From Candidatus Gastranaerophilales bacterium (GTDB lineage Bacteria; Cyanobacteriota; Vampirovibrionia; Gastranaerophilales; Gastranaerophilaceae): a stretch of 64,000 nt of DNA. Each line of letters starts with the position of its first letter. Position 1 is the stretch's first letter. The position numbers and the translations under genes are program-made. Of the stretch, positions 25,329-33,145 are shown in pieces. The notes under the pieces are model-generated. The model was not told the DNA's origin and made no database searches. It saw only the letters and a program-made list of their open reading frames with translations. The stretch is taken from the NCBI GenBank assembly GCA_944323155.1, contig CALURL010000007.1:1-64000 (forward strand), read 5' to 3'.

Positions 25329-26977
25329 CACAACACTTCCATAGGTTCTACTACAAAATCAACTAAAACAGGTTCTTTACTATTAAAAGTCTCGCAAAGA
25401 ACACTCTGCATTTGAGATAATTCTTCTACTCTAAAAGCTTTAATTCCATAAGCCTCAGCAAGTTTGACAAAATCAGGATTAACGATTTTTGTCTGTGAAT
25501 ATCTGCCCTCACAGGCTTTTTCTTGTAACTGCCTTACCATTCCAAGATATCCATTATTCATAACAAATATTTTTACGGGCAAATTATACTGTCTGATTGT
25601 GGCTAACTCTTGAATATTCATCTGAAAAGACCCATCGCCTGCAATACAAATTACGCATTTTTCAGGTTTAGCAATACAAGCTCCGATAGAAGCCGGCAGT
25701 CCAAAACCCATAGTACCTAGCCCGCCGGAAGTTAGAAATTCTCCACAGTTTACAGAATTAAAAATTCTTGCAGCCCAAATCTGATGCTGCCCGACTTCTG
25801 TTGTAATAATTGGGTGCATAGGCTTTGTGTAAGAATTAATTGCATTCAAAACTTCAAATGAATGAAGTTTTTTAGATTTTTTTATATATGCTTTATCAGA
25901 ATGTTTTAGTGAATTACATCTTTCAAGCCAGGTATCATAATGATTTTTTTCAAAATTCGAATTACTTAATTTTTTATTTAAAGCTTTTAGAACCTGAGCC
26001 AAATCACCTACTAAATGAAATTTTGCAGGAATAGTCTTTGATATCTGCTCTGGATTAATATCTATCTGAATAATTTTATTATTCAATTCATTATTTTTAA
26101 AACAGCAAGTGACTCTATTATTTAGTCTTGCTCCGAGAGATATTATTAAATCAGCCTCTTTCAGCATTGTATTTGCACAGCTATTTCCAAAAAGGCCAAT
26201 CATTCCAAAATAATTTTTACTAACCTGCGAATAAGTCCCCAACCCCATCATAGTATTTACAACAGGCATATTAACATATTTCACAAAATTTTTAAGTTCT
26301 TCTGCTGCTTTAGAATGTACAACGCCGCCACCTGAAATAATTACCGGTCTGCTTGCTTTTGTAATCTCTTCAAGAATAGTATTTATTTCATCATCATAAT
26401 CAAAAACTTGTTCAAAATTATTAAGAGAGATTGTTTCATCATACTCAGCTTTTTCAAGAAAAACATCTTTGACAATATCAATAACAACAGGGCCTTTTTT
26501 AGCAGACATAGCCGTATTATATGCATTTATAATAGTTTGCTGTAAATCTTTTGGATTATTTATTTGAAAATTAGCCTTAGTGCAAGATTTTGTAATATCA
26601 CAAATATCTACCTCACCGAATGCTCCTTTTCCAATAGAATTTCGTCTAACCTGCCCTGTAATAACCAAAAGAGGATACCCATCTTTGTATGCATTCGCCA
26701 ATCCGGTAACAATATTTGCAGCCCCCGGGCCAGATGTAACAAATACAACACCGCATTTGCCGCTAACTCTGGCATATCCATCAGCCGCATGCACCGCAGC
26801 TTGTTCATGACGCACCAAATAATGCTTAATTTTATCCTGCTTATACAATTCATCATAAAGATACAAAATAACACCGCCAGGATAGCCAAAAACATCAGTA
26901 ACACCAAGTTTTACTAACGTATTAAGAACTATTTGAGCACCACTCACAAGTTTCTGATCAGTGTTTAAAACAGACAT
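25328..26977 (-). CDS. ilvB: Acetolactate synthase large subunit
   Basis: This thiamin-diphosphate enzyme condenses two pyruvates to acetolactate at the start of branched-chain amino acid synthesis. The 549-residue protein has the catalytic glutamate in VRHEQAAVHA (E58), the FAD/central domain (VVIDIVKD, IISGGGVVHS) and the ThDP-Mg motif beginning GDGSFQMN and running to NNGYLGMVRQ. The AHAS-type C-terminus is present. No small regulatory subunit (ilvN) follows; instead a pilin-like gene is coupled to it. A catabolic acetolactate synthase is less likely because the FAD-domain layout is of the biosynthetic type. Confidence 0.93.
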   Translation of the reverse strand: MSVLNTDQKLVSGAQIVLNTLVKLGVTDVFGYPGGVILYLYDELYKQDKIKHYLVRHEQAAVHAADGYARVSGKCGVVFVTSGPGAANIVTGLANAYKDGYPLLVITGQVRRNSIGKGAFGEVDICDITKSCTKANFQINNPKDLQQTIINAYNTAMSAKKGPVVIDIVKDVFLEKAEYDETISLNNFEQVFDYDDEINTILEEITKASRPVIISGGGVVHSKAAEELKNFVKYVNMPVVNTMMGLGTYSQVSKNYFGMIGLFGNSCANTMLKEADLIISLGARLNNRVTCCFKNNELNNKIIQIDINPEQISKTIPAKFHLVGDLAQVLKALNKKLSNSNFEKNHYDTWLERCNSLKHSDKAYIKKSKKLHSFEVLNAINSYTKPMHPIITTEVGQHQIWAARIFNSVNCGEFLTSGGLGTMGFGLPASIGACIAKPEKCVICIAGDGSFQMNIQELATIRQYNLPVKIFVMNNGYLGMVRQLQEKACEGRYSQTKIVNPDFVKLAEAYGIKAFRVEELSQMQSVLCETFNSKEPVLVDFVVEPMEVL

Positions 26978-27040
26978 CCAAATTACCTTTTATAATAAAA
27001 TTGATACTAGCATAATTTTATACATCTTGCAAGCCAATAG

Positions 27041-27064
27041 AAAAACGCCTCTTTTGAGGCGTTT
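27041..27064 (-). terminator. Intrinsic terminator of the coiled-coil gene pair
   Basis: Perfect arms AAACGCCTC and GAGGCGTTT (27043-27051 and 27056-27064), with a T run on the minus strand, lie just after the stop of the gene at 27076. T-rich sequence on the other side could allow some bidirectional use. Confidence 0.82.
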
Positions 27065-27075
27065 CTTTTTTCTAT

Positions 27076-27396
27076 CTATTTGCTCAAAAGCTCTCTTAGA
27101 TTTTTCTTTTTATTGTCTATCTTTTTTTGCCTTTCGCGTTGTTTTTTCAATCGTTCCGCTTTTTTCTGTTGAGCCTTTTTTTGTCTAGCTTGAGCTTTTG
27201 CTTTTTGTTTTGCAATTTTTTCCTGACGTGCTTTTTTCTTTGCAGCTATTTTAGCATTATTTTGTTGTTCTTTTTTAGCTACAGAAGATGTTTGTCTATC
27301 AAGCCATCTTGAAATTGGTCCTTGAGGTTCTGCTGCATAAACAGAAGTCATACTCAAGACTGCGAATGCTAATAATGCAACTACACTTTTTTTCAT
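27076..27396 (-). CDS. Small exported Lys/Gln/Ala-rich helical protein
   Basis: This 106-residue protein starts with a clear signal peptide (MKKSVVALLAFAVLSMTSVYA, cut likely after AYA/AA). The rest is almost entirely K, Q, A, R and E, predicted to form a long basic helix or coiled coil. It ends in KKKNLRELLSK, closely matching the KKKRLLKELLSD end of the neighbouring upstream gene, so the two are paralogues sharing a C-terminal motif. No known family is assigned. Location is periplasm or outside. A terminator follows. Confidence 0.75.
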   Translation of the reverse strand: MKKSVVALLAFAVLSMTSVYAAEPQGPISRWLDRQTSSVAKKEQQNNAKIAAKKKARQEKIAKQKAKAQARQKKAQQKKAERLKKQRERQKKIDNKKKNLRELLSK

Positions 27397-27415
27397 ACAC
27401 TTAACCTCTCATTTA

Positions 27416-27889
27416 TTAATCTGACAACAATTCCTTTAATAATCTTTTTTTCTTTTCATATTTTTGTTGGCGTTCAGCTTGAGCTTCTTCGCGGGCTTTT
27501 TGTTGTGCTTCCAATTCAGCTTGTTTTTCTTTTAAAGGATTCAACTTTTCATCAATTTTTTGTTGTAAAGCTTCTTGGCGCTGCTGTTTTGCCTCTTCAC
27601 GGGCTTTTTGCTGTTCTTCAATTTTTTTCTGAAATTCTTCTTGACGCTGCTGTCTTGCTTCTTCTCTTGCTTTTTTTTGAGCTTCAAGTTTTTGTTGGAA
27701 TTCTTCTTGTTGTTTTTGTCTTGCTTCTTCACGAGCCTTTTGCTGTGCTTGAAGTTCTTTTTCTTTGTCAACTAACTTTTGTGTATGCTTTTGAACAAAC
27801 ATTTCAGTGAAAGTTGTTGGTTCATCTGCATACACAGCGCAGGATCCAGCTAGAGTTAAAACCAATGCAGCCAATAGAAATTTTTTCAT
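27416..27889 (-). CDS. Exported coiled-coil protein with 22-residue repeats
   Basis: The start is the ATG at 27889 (MKKFLLAALV), after AGGAGAGAATT; an upstream in-frame start would spoil the signal peptide. After the signal peptide (about 20 residues) the mature protein contains about four repeats of a 22-residue unit built on QQKAREEARQ and EEFQKKIE. It is rich in Q, E, K and A and surely a helical coiled coil. It ends LLKELLSD, like its neighbour at 27076. Similar-looking repeats occur in structural or adhesion-linked proteins, but no function can be assigned. Confidence 0.76.
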   Translation of the reverse strand: MKKFLLAALVLTLAGSCAVYADEPTTFTEMFVQKHTQKLVDKEKELQAQQKAREEARQKQQEEFQQKLEAQKKAREEARQQRQEEFQKKIEEQQKAREEAKQQRQEALQQKIDEKLNPLKEKQAELEAQQKAREEAQAERQQKYEKKKRLLKELLSD

Positions 27890-27923
27890 AATTCTCTCCT
27901 TTTTTAATAACATTCAAATTATA

Positions 27924-28625
27924 CTAAATTAAATCATACATAGCAATAACTTTTTGAATTCCTTTTTTAGCGACATTAAAAATTTCAATCATTTTTTCTT
28001 GTTCATAAGGCTCACCTTCCGCAGTTGTTTGAAATTCAATAATTTTCCCGCTTTTTGTAAGGACAATATTTGCATCAACTTGAGCGTTGGAATCTTCAGG
28101 ATAATCCAAATCCAACCTTACTTCACCGTCGACAATTCCCGCAGATATAGCTCCAATTGGTTCAATAATCGGATTTTCTTTTAAAGTCCCATTTGAAAGA
28201 AGTTTATCTATTGCAATTTTCAAAGCTAAAAAACCGCCGCAAATACTTGCAGTACGGGTACCGCCATCTGCTTGAATCACATCTGCATCTATAGTTATTG
28301 TTAAATCAGGCATTTTTGTTAAATCTACACATGCTCTTAAACTTCTTCCGATAAGTCTTTGAATTTCCTGAGTACGGCCGGAAATTTTCGTTCTTTCTCT
28401 CTGACAGCGAGTGTTTGGCGCGGAAGGCAGCAATGAGTATTCTCCTGTAACCCAGCCTCTTTTATCGTCTTTATCCATCCACTTAGGCTTACCTTCTTCT
28501 ACAGAAGCAGTAGTTATAACTTTTGTATCTCCAAATTGTACTAACACAGACCCTAATGCATGTTTTGTAAAATCTTTTATAAACTTTACTTCTCTTGTTT
28601 CATCATTTTTTCGTCCTTCTCTCAT
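27924..28625 (-). CDS. rph: Ribonuclease PH
   Basis: RNase PH is a phosphorolytic 3'-5' exonuclease that trims tRNA 3' ends. The 233-residue protein has the family blocks GSVLVQFGDTKVITTASVEE near the start, the RERTKISGRTQEIQRLIGRS helix, and TITIDADVIQADGGTRTA (phosphate and metal site). I use the ATG at 28625 (MREGRKNDE), which matches the conserved N-terminus; the longer frame to 28709 runs into the upstream small gene. It lies 13 bases after the 76-residue gene in the same direction. A second RNase PH-fold enzyme, pnp, is at 58363. Confidence 0.96.
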   Translation of the reverse strand: MREGRKNDETREVKFIKDFTKHALGSVLVQFGDTKVITTASVEEGKPKWMDKDDKRGWVTGEYSLLPSAPNTRCQRERTKISGRTQEIQRLIGRSLRACVDLTKMPDLTITIDADVIQADGGTRTASICGGFLALKIAIDKLLSNGTLKENPIIEPIGAISAGIVDGEVRLDLDYPEDSNAQVDANIVLTKSGKIIEFQTTAEGEPYEQEKMIEIFNVAKKGIQKVIAMYDLI

Positions 28626-28638
28626 AAATAGCCTTCCT

Positions 28639-28869
28639 TTATTTTTTGTATCCTGTATCGTAATCCCACATATAAATCTGACCGCAATATTTACAAACAG
28701 CATGATCATTCATAAACTGTAAATCCGGAATAAATTTATATCCGTCAACTGTGATTTCTATTTCGTTATTTTTGTTATATTGCTGCAAAAACTTTTTTTC
28801 TCCTCTATAATCCGGCGAAAACATCAATTCAAATTTATCTATAGATTTGCAGTTTTTACAAATAAACAT
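28639..28869 (-). CDS. Small zinc-ribbon-like protein
   Basis: This 76-residue protein has two CxxC knuckles, CKNC near the N-terminus (C4, C7) and CKYC near the C-terminus (about 59-62), so it probably folds around one zinc ion. It has no membrane segment or family I can name. It lies between the membrane protein gene at 28879 and rph, all in one direction with gaps of 9 and 13 bases, which points to an operon. RNA or DNA binding is possible but not shown. Confidence 0.68.
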   Translation of the reverse strand: MFICKNCKSIDKFELMFSPDYRGEKKFLQQYNKNNEIEITVDGYKFIPDLQFMNDHAVCKYCGQIYMWDYDTGYKK

Positions 28870-28878
28870 AGGACTTCC

Positions 28879-29916
28879 TTAATATTCATCATCTTCCAAA
28901 CGCGCACGTCTAATTATTTCCGGATCAATGCCGCGTTTTTCGATTTTGAACTGTTTTTTATCAGATTTTTCATAATTTTTTACCTTTTTAGGCTGACTCT
29001 TTTTAGAAGATTTCTTAGGCGTAACATCAACTATGCCAGTGTATAAATTTTTATACCACAATGTCCAGCAAATACTTCTTAAAGGGAGAGTAAATCCAAC
29101 AACAAGAAAGAATATAATTTGTTCGACAACTGATTTGGAAATAGTAACAGGAGTCAAAGAAGTATGAAACATTGCTAAAGAGGCATTAACCTGTTCCAGA
29201 GGTAAAGTTGATGCCCAGCCTTCAAAAACCTGAGCCAATTTACCAGTTAAATTAGCAGCGTCGAACAAAACAGAAACACCCATTGTTAAAAGATTATAAG
29301 TTAAAAGTGTAAGTATTGTTAAAAGAATAAAAGTTCTGGCGAATTTCCCTTTAATCAACTGTAGACTTCTTCTAAAACAGGAAATAGGAGAAACATCTTT
29401 TTCAAATGTAAAAACCTGAAAAATAAGTACAAAATAAACAAAGAAGATAAGTCCCAATACCCAGAATATAGGAATTATGGCAAGTATTGAAAATATACTG
29501 AACAAAAGCCACAAAAATATATAAGAAAAAGTTCTTCTTGTAACAACAGCATTATGAGCCTTAAAATCATATACTCTTCCGGTTGTTAAAGCACCTTCTG
29601 TCATAGAATTCAAAGCTCCGTAAGCCACAAGATAATCCCAGAATGCCTTTGCCCAAATCAAAAGCCCCGGAACACATATTAAAATTATTGTTAAAACGAT
29701 TGTCGAAAAATTATTAAATGCAGGATACTTTTGGATAAGTTCCGGCAGACTCTGTGAATACCAGAAGCTTAAACCAAAAACCAGCCCCAGCCCTAACAAT
29801 TGTCCTAATACAGGATAAGCCATATATAAAAAGAATTTATGAAAGTTAAAACAATATATCTTTAATCCCTCAAAAAATACCTTCCAAACACTTTTATCAC
29901 TTTTATCTTTTGCCAT
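28879..29916 (-). CDS. Polytopic membrane protein of unknown function
   Basis: This 345-residue protein has about six membrane helices (between about 30 and 290) and a charged, Lys-rich C-terminal tail (about 300-345). The region FEKDVSPISCFRRSLQLIKGK resembles the helix in DUF-type membrane proteins (YciC-like or glycerophosphodiester-phosphodiesterase membrane domains), but I do not assign a family. The cytoplasmic tail KKSSKKSQPKK is basic. It starts a run of co-directional genes through the zinc-ribbon protein to rph. Confidence 0.72.
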   Translation of the reverse strand: MAKDKSDKSVWKVFFEGLKIYCFNFHKFFLYMAYPVLGQLLGLGLVFGLSFWYSQSLPELIQKYPAFNNFSTIVLTIILICVPGLLIWAKAFWDYLVAYGALNSMTEGALTTGRVYDFKAHNAVVTRRTFSYIFLWLLFSIFSILAIIPIFWVLGLIFFVYFVLIFQVFTFEKDVSPISCFRRSLQLIKGKFARTFILLTILTLLTYNLLTMGVSVLFDAANLTGKLAQVFEGWASTLPLEQVNASLAMFHTSLTPVTISKSVVEQIIFFLVVGFTLPLRSICWTLWYKNLYTGIVDVTPKKSSKKSQPKKVKNYEKSDKKQFKIEKRGIDPEIIRRARLEDDEY

Positions 29917-29983
29917 ATACTCTCCGTTAAAATAATCTGTTTATTGTATAATAATTTTATTACAAATAAAATTAAAAAGAACA

Positions 29984-30631
29984 ATGACAAACAGAAAAGA
30001 TATAAAAGAGTTAATAAAAAGCTTTACCCGCGAAGATTTTGAAAACAATCATATAAATTTACACATACATTCTACATTCTCTGACGGCAAAGGAGAAATA
30101 GAAGATATAATTAAGCAGGCAAAAAACAAAAATTATAAATATATCGCGTTTACTGATCATAACACCCTACAAAGTTACCATACAACAGATATCTTAAAAG
30201 AAGATATAATTATTCCAGGGATAGAATTTGATGTTTGGGCTAACGGAGTTTTTATGCATCTTTTAGCTTACGGGATTGATGTAAATAATAAAGAACTTCA
30301 ATCTTTCTGTGCAAAAACAAAACGCGAGACAGAATGGGATATAATAAGAATTTTTGCAAAACGAGATATAAAAAAACTTATTCAAGCAATACATTCTGCT
30401 GGAGGAATTGCAGTCCTTGCTCATCCGGCCTGTTGTTTCACTTTTAATATGGAAAAATTTGTTCAGCACCTTATAAGTTATGGACTTGATGGGATTGAAG
30501 TATATTACCCGTATCCGCGCTGGAGAAAATATTTAAGATTCTACACTATAGAGCATATTGAAAAAATTGCAGATAAATTCGGCCTTATAAAAACCGGCGG
30601 AACTGATTTGCATGGAAAAATTATTCCTTAA
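29984..30631 (+). CDS. PHP-domain phosphoesterase
   Basis: This 215-residue metal-dependent phosphoesterase has the PHP motifs in order: HIHSTFSDG (about 27-35), FTDHNT (about 61-66), an acidic GIEFD, AHPACC (about 146-151) and the final GGTDLHG (about 207-213). Relatives include 3',5'-nucleoside bisphosphate and oligoribonucleotide phosphatases of the RNase AM/YciV group, or histidinol-phosphatase-like enzymes; the substrate is unsettled. A TATAAT box lies near 29948-29953. No clear ribosome binding site is seen. The stop overlaps the convergent gene at 30628 by 4 bases. Confidence 0.85.
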   Translation: MTNRKDIKELIKSFTREDFENNHINLHIHSTFSDGKGEIEDIIKQAKNKNYKYIAFTDHNTLQSYHTTDILKEDIIIPGIEFDVWANGVFMHLLAYGIDVNNKELQSFCAKTKRETEWDIIRIFAKRDIKKLIQAIHSAGGIAVLAHPACCFTFNMEKFVQHLISYGLDGIEVYYPYPRWRKYLRFYTIEHIEKIADKFGLIKTGGTDLHGKIIP

Positions 30632-31539
30632 CTCTTTTTCTTATCCTTAAACAACATATTATTTATTTTTTGTGATGAAGCAGCACCAACAAGAGCGCCA
30701 ATTCCTATACCCAAAAGAGAACCTGCTGCACCGAATTTTTTAGCGCCGATTGCTCCAAGATATCCCATTCCAAGAGTAATTCCAAGCACATTTGAGCCGG
30801 ATTTTACAAATTGTTTTGCAACAGATTTTGATTTTTCTTCTTGTTTTTCTCCTTTTGTAAATGATTTAATAATTCTTGGGACCTCTAACAGGGCTGTAAA
30901 TGCTAATCCTAAAACAGTAGTACGTTTTAATGCACGTCCGGTTAACTCTTTTAGTCCAAGAAAATCATTTTTGACGACAACTTTTTGAACATTCAACTTG
31001 TCTCCCCAAAGTGTCTTGCAGGAAGATACTACAGGGTTTCCATCGGTAATTCCCATAACATTTTTTAGCCAGTAGCCTAACTTAGTATTATACAAAGTTT
31101 TATCAGATTTATAAATTACATCAACAATCTTTTTCCCTCGTTCTGACTTAACTCTTTTCATTGCCTCATGCAAAAGTGTTCCTCTCAAAAAGGAAAAGTC
31201 ATGCTGATATTTTTTATAATTGTAGGCGATAGGTATACGTTTTTTTGTAAGTACGCAAGCAGAATGATCATAAGCAGCTTTTATATCACGGCAGTCTTCC
31301 GGCAAGCTTACAACTGTTAAGGCAGCAAGGCCTAAAGCAGGAATTAAATCTCCTTGCTTTATCATATCAGGAATTCCAACGATTCGTCTTGCTGGAGCAA
31401 CACTATTGACAACAGTGTCTTCTACAGGCTTTAGAATTTCTCCAATAGAATCATTGCTTTCTTTTTGATTATCGAAATTTTTCTTTGGCTGCTTTATATA
31501 TTGGCTTTGAGCAGATAATGATACATTATTTACTGACAT
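30628..31539 (-). CDS. Unknown protein with C-terminal glycine-zipper region
   Basis: This 303-residue protein belongs to no family I recognise. The N-terminus (1-50) is polar and likely disordered. Weakly hydrophobic patches occur at about 70-85 and 200-215. The C-terminal 60 residues are Gly/Ala-rich (LGMGYLGAIGAKKFGAAGS, then GIGIGALVGAASS), a glycine-zipper pattern typical of membrane-inserting helices. It resembles in style the unknown proteins at 13365-15523. It converges with the PHP gene, overlapping by 4 bases. Confidence 0.68.
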   Translation of the reverse strand: MSVNNVSLSAQSQYIKQPKKNFDNQKESNDSIGEILKPVEDTVVNSVAPARRIVGIPDMIKQGDLIPALGLAALTVVSLPEDCRDIKAAYDHSACVLTKKRIPIAYNYKKYQHDFSFLRGTLLHEAMKRVKSERGKKIVDVIYKSDKTLYNTKLGYWLKNVMGITDGNPVVSSCKTLWGDKLNVQKVVVKNDFLGLKELTGRALKRTTVLGLAFTALLEVPRIIKSFTKGEKQEEKSKSVAKQFVKSGSNVLGITLGMGYLGAIGAKKFGAAGSLLGIGIGALVGAASSQKINNMLFKDKKKS

Positions 31540-31652
31540 AACCTAACCTTATACCTACTCATATATAAAGTATTTTTTTATAAAAAAATTGCCTTATTTA
31601 ATTATCAAAACGCAGCCAATCTCCTCAAATTCCATAATCAAGTTCTGATTGA

Positions 31653-31883
31653 TTACTCACATGATGATGCTTTTTTCCAGCCAAGCTTGTCAGGACAACG
31701 TAAATAATCCATATTTTTATTTATTATTACCCATGCTGCACAATTGCCACCGTAAGGAGAATCCGGTTTTAAACATTCGTCAAAAATTTGACACCAAACG
31801 CCATCATTGGGCATACCTGCCCAATAAGAAAAACTTGAACTATCCAAAAGTTTAAAATTCTGTGAAGGGAATATTCTTTGCAA
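31653..31883 (-). pseudogene. Relic of a pilin-like gene, C-terminal part only
   Basis: The 76-codon frame has no credible start (TTG, with a stop shortly upstream and no FTLAEV helix). Its content, GMPNDGVWCQIFDECLKP and NCAAWVIINKNMDYLRCPD, matches the C-terminal style of pilin-like protein P4, which has CGAWVLQKENLDYLKC at its end. I infer the 3' remnant of a deleted pilin-like gene. It is on the same strand as P1-P4. Confidence 0.62.
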
Positions 31884-31910
31884 GATTAAACTTTATTTTA
31901 TAGAGGTTAG

Positions 31911-31966
31911 ATCCTGAAACAAGTTCAGGATGACATTTTCGTAAGTTGGGGTTTCCACCCCAACAA
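31911..31966. repeat. Two adjacent perfect hairpins
   Basis: ATCCTGAA and TTCAGGAT (31911-31918 and 31924-31931) form an 8-bp stem; GTTGGGG and CCCCAAC (31947-31953 and 31960-31966) form a 7-bp stem. Neither is followed by a T run, so they are not terminators. The CCTGAAACAAGTTCAGGATGACA word resembles dispersed intergenic repeats. Confidence 0.55.
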
Positions 31967-32015
31967 ATGAAACATTAACAAAAAGGAGACGTACATGAGT
32001 AACGCAAATCATTAA

Positions 32016-32062
32016 GAGTGTACCCTCACCCGCCATGCGGGCACACTCTCACATAAGGAGAG
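32016..32062. repeat. Nested GC-rich hairpin with an overlapping alternative stem
   Basis: An outer stem GAGTGT/ACACTC (32016-32021 and 32043-32048) encloses an inner stem CCCGC/GCGGG (32029-32033 and 32037-32041). A second stem CTCTC/GAGAG (32046-32050 and 32058-32062) shares bases with the outer one, so the two cannot form together. The GC content stands out from the surroundings. Confidence 0.55.
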
Positions 32063-32108
32063 GGAATATATTTTATATAAATCCCTTCTATATTGCCTCT
32101 TAATACAA

Positions 32109-32137
32109 TTGCATAAAAAAAATAATTAAGCTAAACT
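32109..32137 (+). promoter_or_regulatory. Promoter of the Opp-type ATPase gene, probably leaderless
   Basis: TTGCAT (32109-32114) and TAAACT (32132-32137) are 17 bases apart. The ATG at 32145 is seven bases after the -10 box and no ribosome binding site is seen. Confidence 0.5.
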
Positions 32138-32144
32138 TTTCTGT

Positions 32145-33116
32145 ATGAATGATGAACTTATAAAAATTCGTGATTTGCATATTGAATATAAAACAAATAA
32201 AGGTATTCTCGGAGGTACCAGAATTATTCATGCAGTAAATGGAGTTTCTTTAGATATAAAAAAGGGAGAAATTCTTGCAATTGCAGGAGAATCAGGATGC
32301 GGGAAATCTACACTTGCTAAAGCTATATTACAGCTTGAACCAGCAAAGGCAGGTGAAATATATTTTGAGAATCAGGATACTCTTAAATTTAACAAAAAAG
32401 AAATAAAGAATTTTAGAAAAAAAGCTCAAATGGTTTTCCAAAACCCATACGCAAGCCTTAATCCTAAAATGAAAATCATTGACACTTTGAAAGAACCGTT
32501 AAAAATTAACACAAATCTTTCTGATAAAGAGATTACAGAAATTGTTAAAGAAAAAATAAAAATGGCCGGACTTGATGAAAATTGTCTTAAACTTTATCCT
32601 CACGAATTTTCAGGCGGACAAAGACAAAGAATTGCCATTGCACGCGCTCTTGTTATGGAACCCGAATTTATACTGGCAGATGAACCTGTTAGCGCTCTGG
32701 ATGTTAGTATTCAGGCACAAATTATTAACCTTTTGAAAGAATTGAAAGAAAAATACAACCTGACATTTTTGTTAATCACGCATGATTTAAGCGTAATAAA
32801 ATACCTTGCAGATAGAATTGCTGTTATGTATCTTGGAGAAATTGTCGAAATAGGTACAAATGATGAAATATTTAATCATCCTAAACACCCGTATACAAAA
32901 GCATTATTGAGTTCTGCTCCTCAATTAAGCAAAAGAAAACAGGAAAAAATCATTTTAAAAGGAGATTTACCATCACCTGCAAATCTGCCGGACGGATGTA
33001 AATTTCATACACGCTGTCCTTTTGCTATGAAAAAATGTCTTGAACATATTCCGTTTGATACTGAATTTTCTAAAACACATAAAACAAGATGTTTTTTGTA
33101 TGACAACAATGATTAA
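32145..33116 (+). CDS. Peptide ABC transporter ATPase, OppF/DppF type
   Basis: This 323-residue ATPase has Walker A GESGCGKST (48-56), Q-loop VFQNPYASLNP, signature SGGQRQRIAIARAL and Walker B FILADEPVSALDV. The C-terminal oligopeptide/dipeptide region ends with the oligo_HPY cysteines (FHTRCPFAMKKC), typical of OppF/DppF. It normally pairs with an OppD, two permeases and a binding protein. None of these is next to it; smpB follows 29 bases later. It may be an orphan subunit whose partners lie elsewhere. Confidence 0.92.
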   Translation: MNDELIKIRDLHIEYKTNKGILGGTRIIHAVNGVSLDIKKGEILAIAGESGCGKSTLAKAILQLEPAKAGEIYFENQDTLKFNKKEIKNFRKKAQMVFQNPYASLNPKMKIIDTLKEPLKINTNLSDKEITEIVKEKIKMAGLDENCLKLYPHEFSGGQRQRIAIARALVMEPEFILADEPVSALDVSIQAQIINLLKELKEKYNLTFLLITHDLSVIKYLADRIAVMYLGEIVEIGTNDEIFNHPKHPYTKALLSSAPQLSKRKQEKIILKGDLPSPANLPDGCKFHTRCPFAMKKCLEHIPFDTEFSKTHKTRCFLYDNND

Positions 33117-33130
33117 AATTTGAATATCTG

Positions 33131-33139
33131 TGCTATAAT
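33131..33139 (+). promoter_or_regulatory. Extended -10 promoter of smpB, probably leaderless
   Basis: TGCTATAAT (33131-33139) is a perfect extended -10 element. The ATG at 33146 is six bases after it, with no ribosome binding site. I see no good -35 box at the usual distance. Confidence 0.55.
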
Positions 33140-33145
33140 CAGCTT

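Larger units (their letters stand above)
31540..32144. other. 605-base region without intact genes
   Basis: From left to right this stretch holds AT-rich sequence, a truncated pilin C-terminus on the minus strand (31653-31883), two perfect hairpins (31911-31931 and 31947-31966), a five-base-spaced ribosome binding site with a six-codon micro-frame (31994-32014), a nested GC-rich hairpin (32016-32048), a second overlapping hairpin (32046-32062) and the oppF promoter (32109-32137). Confidence 0.7.

Noticed and set aside
27505-27810. Long open frames antisense to the coiled-coil repeat gene (also 27541-27771 and 27575-27775)
   Set aside because: They are shadows of the repetitive K/Q/E-rich coding strand; composition and lack of a ribosome binding site rule them out.
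27416-27889. Regular DNA repeats that could suggest a CRISPR or satellite array
   Set aside because: The repeat unit is a multiple of three, imperfect and inside a signal-peptide-bearing reading frame, so it is a protein repeat.
28626-28709. N-terminal extension of RNase PH
   Set aside because: It overlaps the 76-residue zinc-ribbon gene in another frame, and the family starts at MREGRKNDE.
31911-31966. The twin hairpins as an intrinsic terminator
   Set aside because: No T run follows either stem on either strand, and the nearest upstream gene on the minus strand is only a relic.
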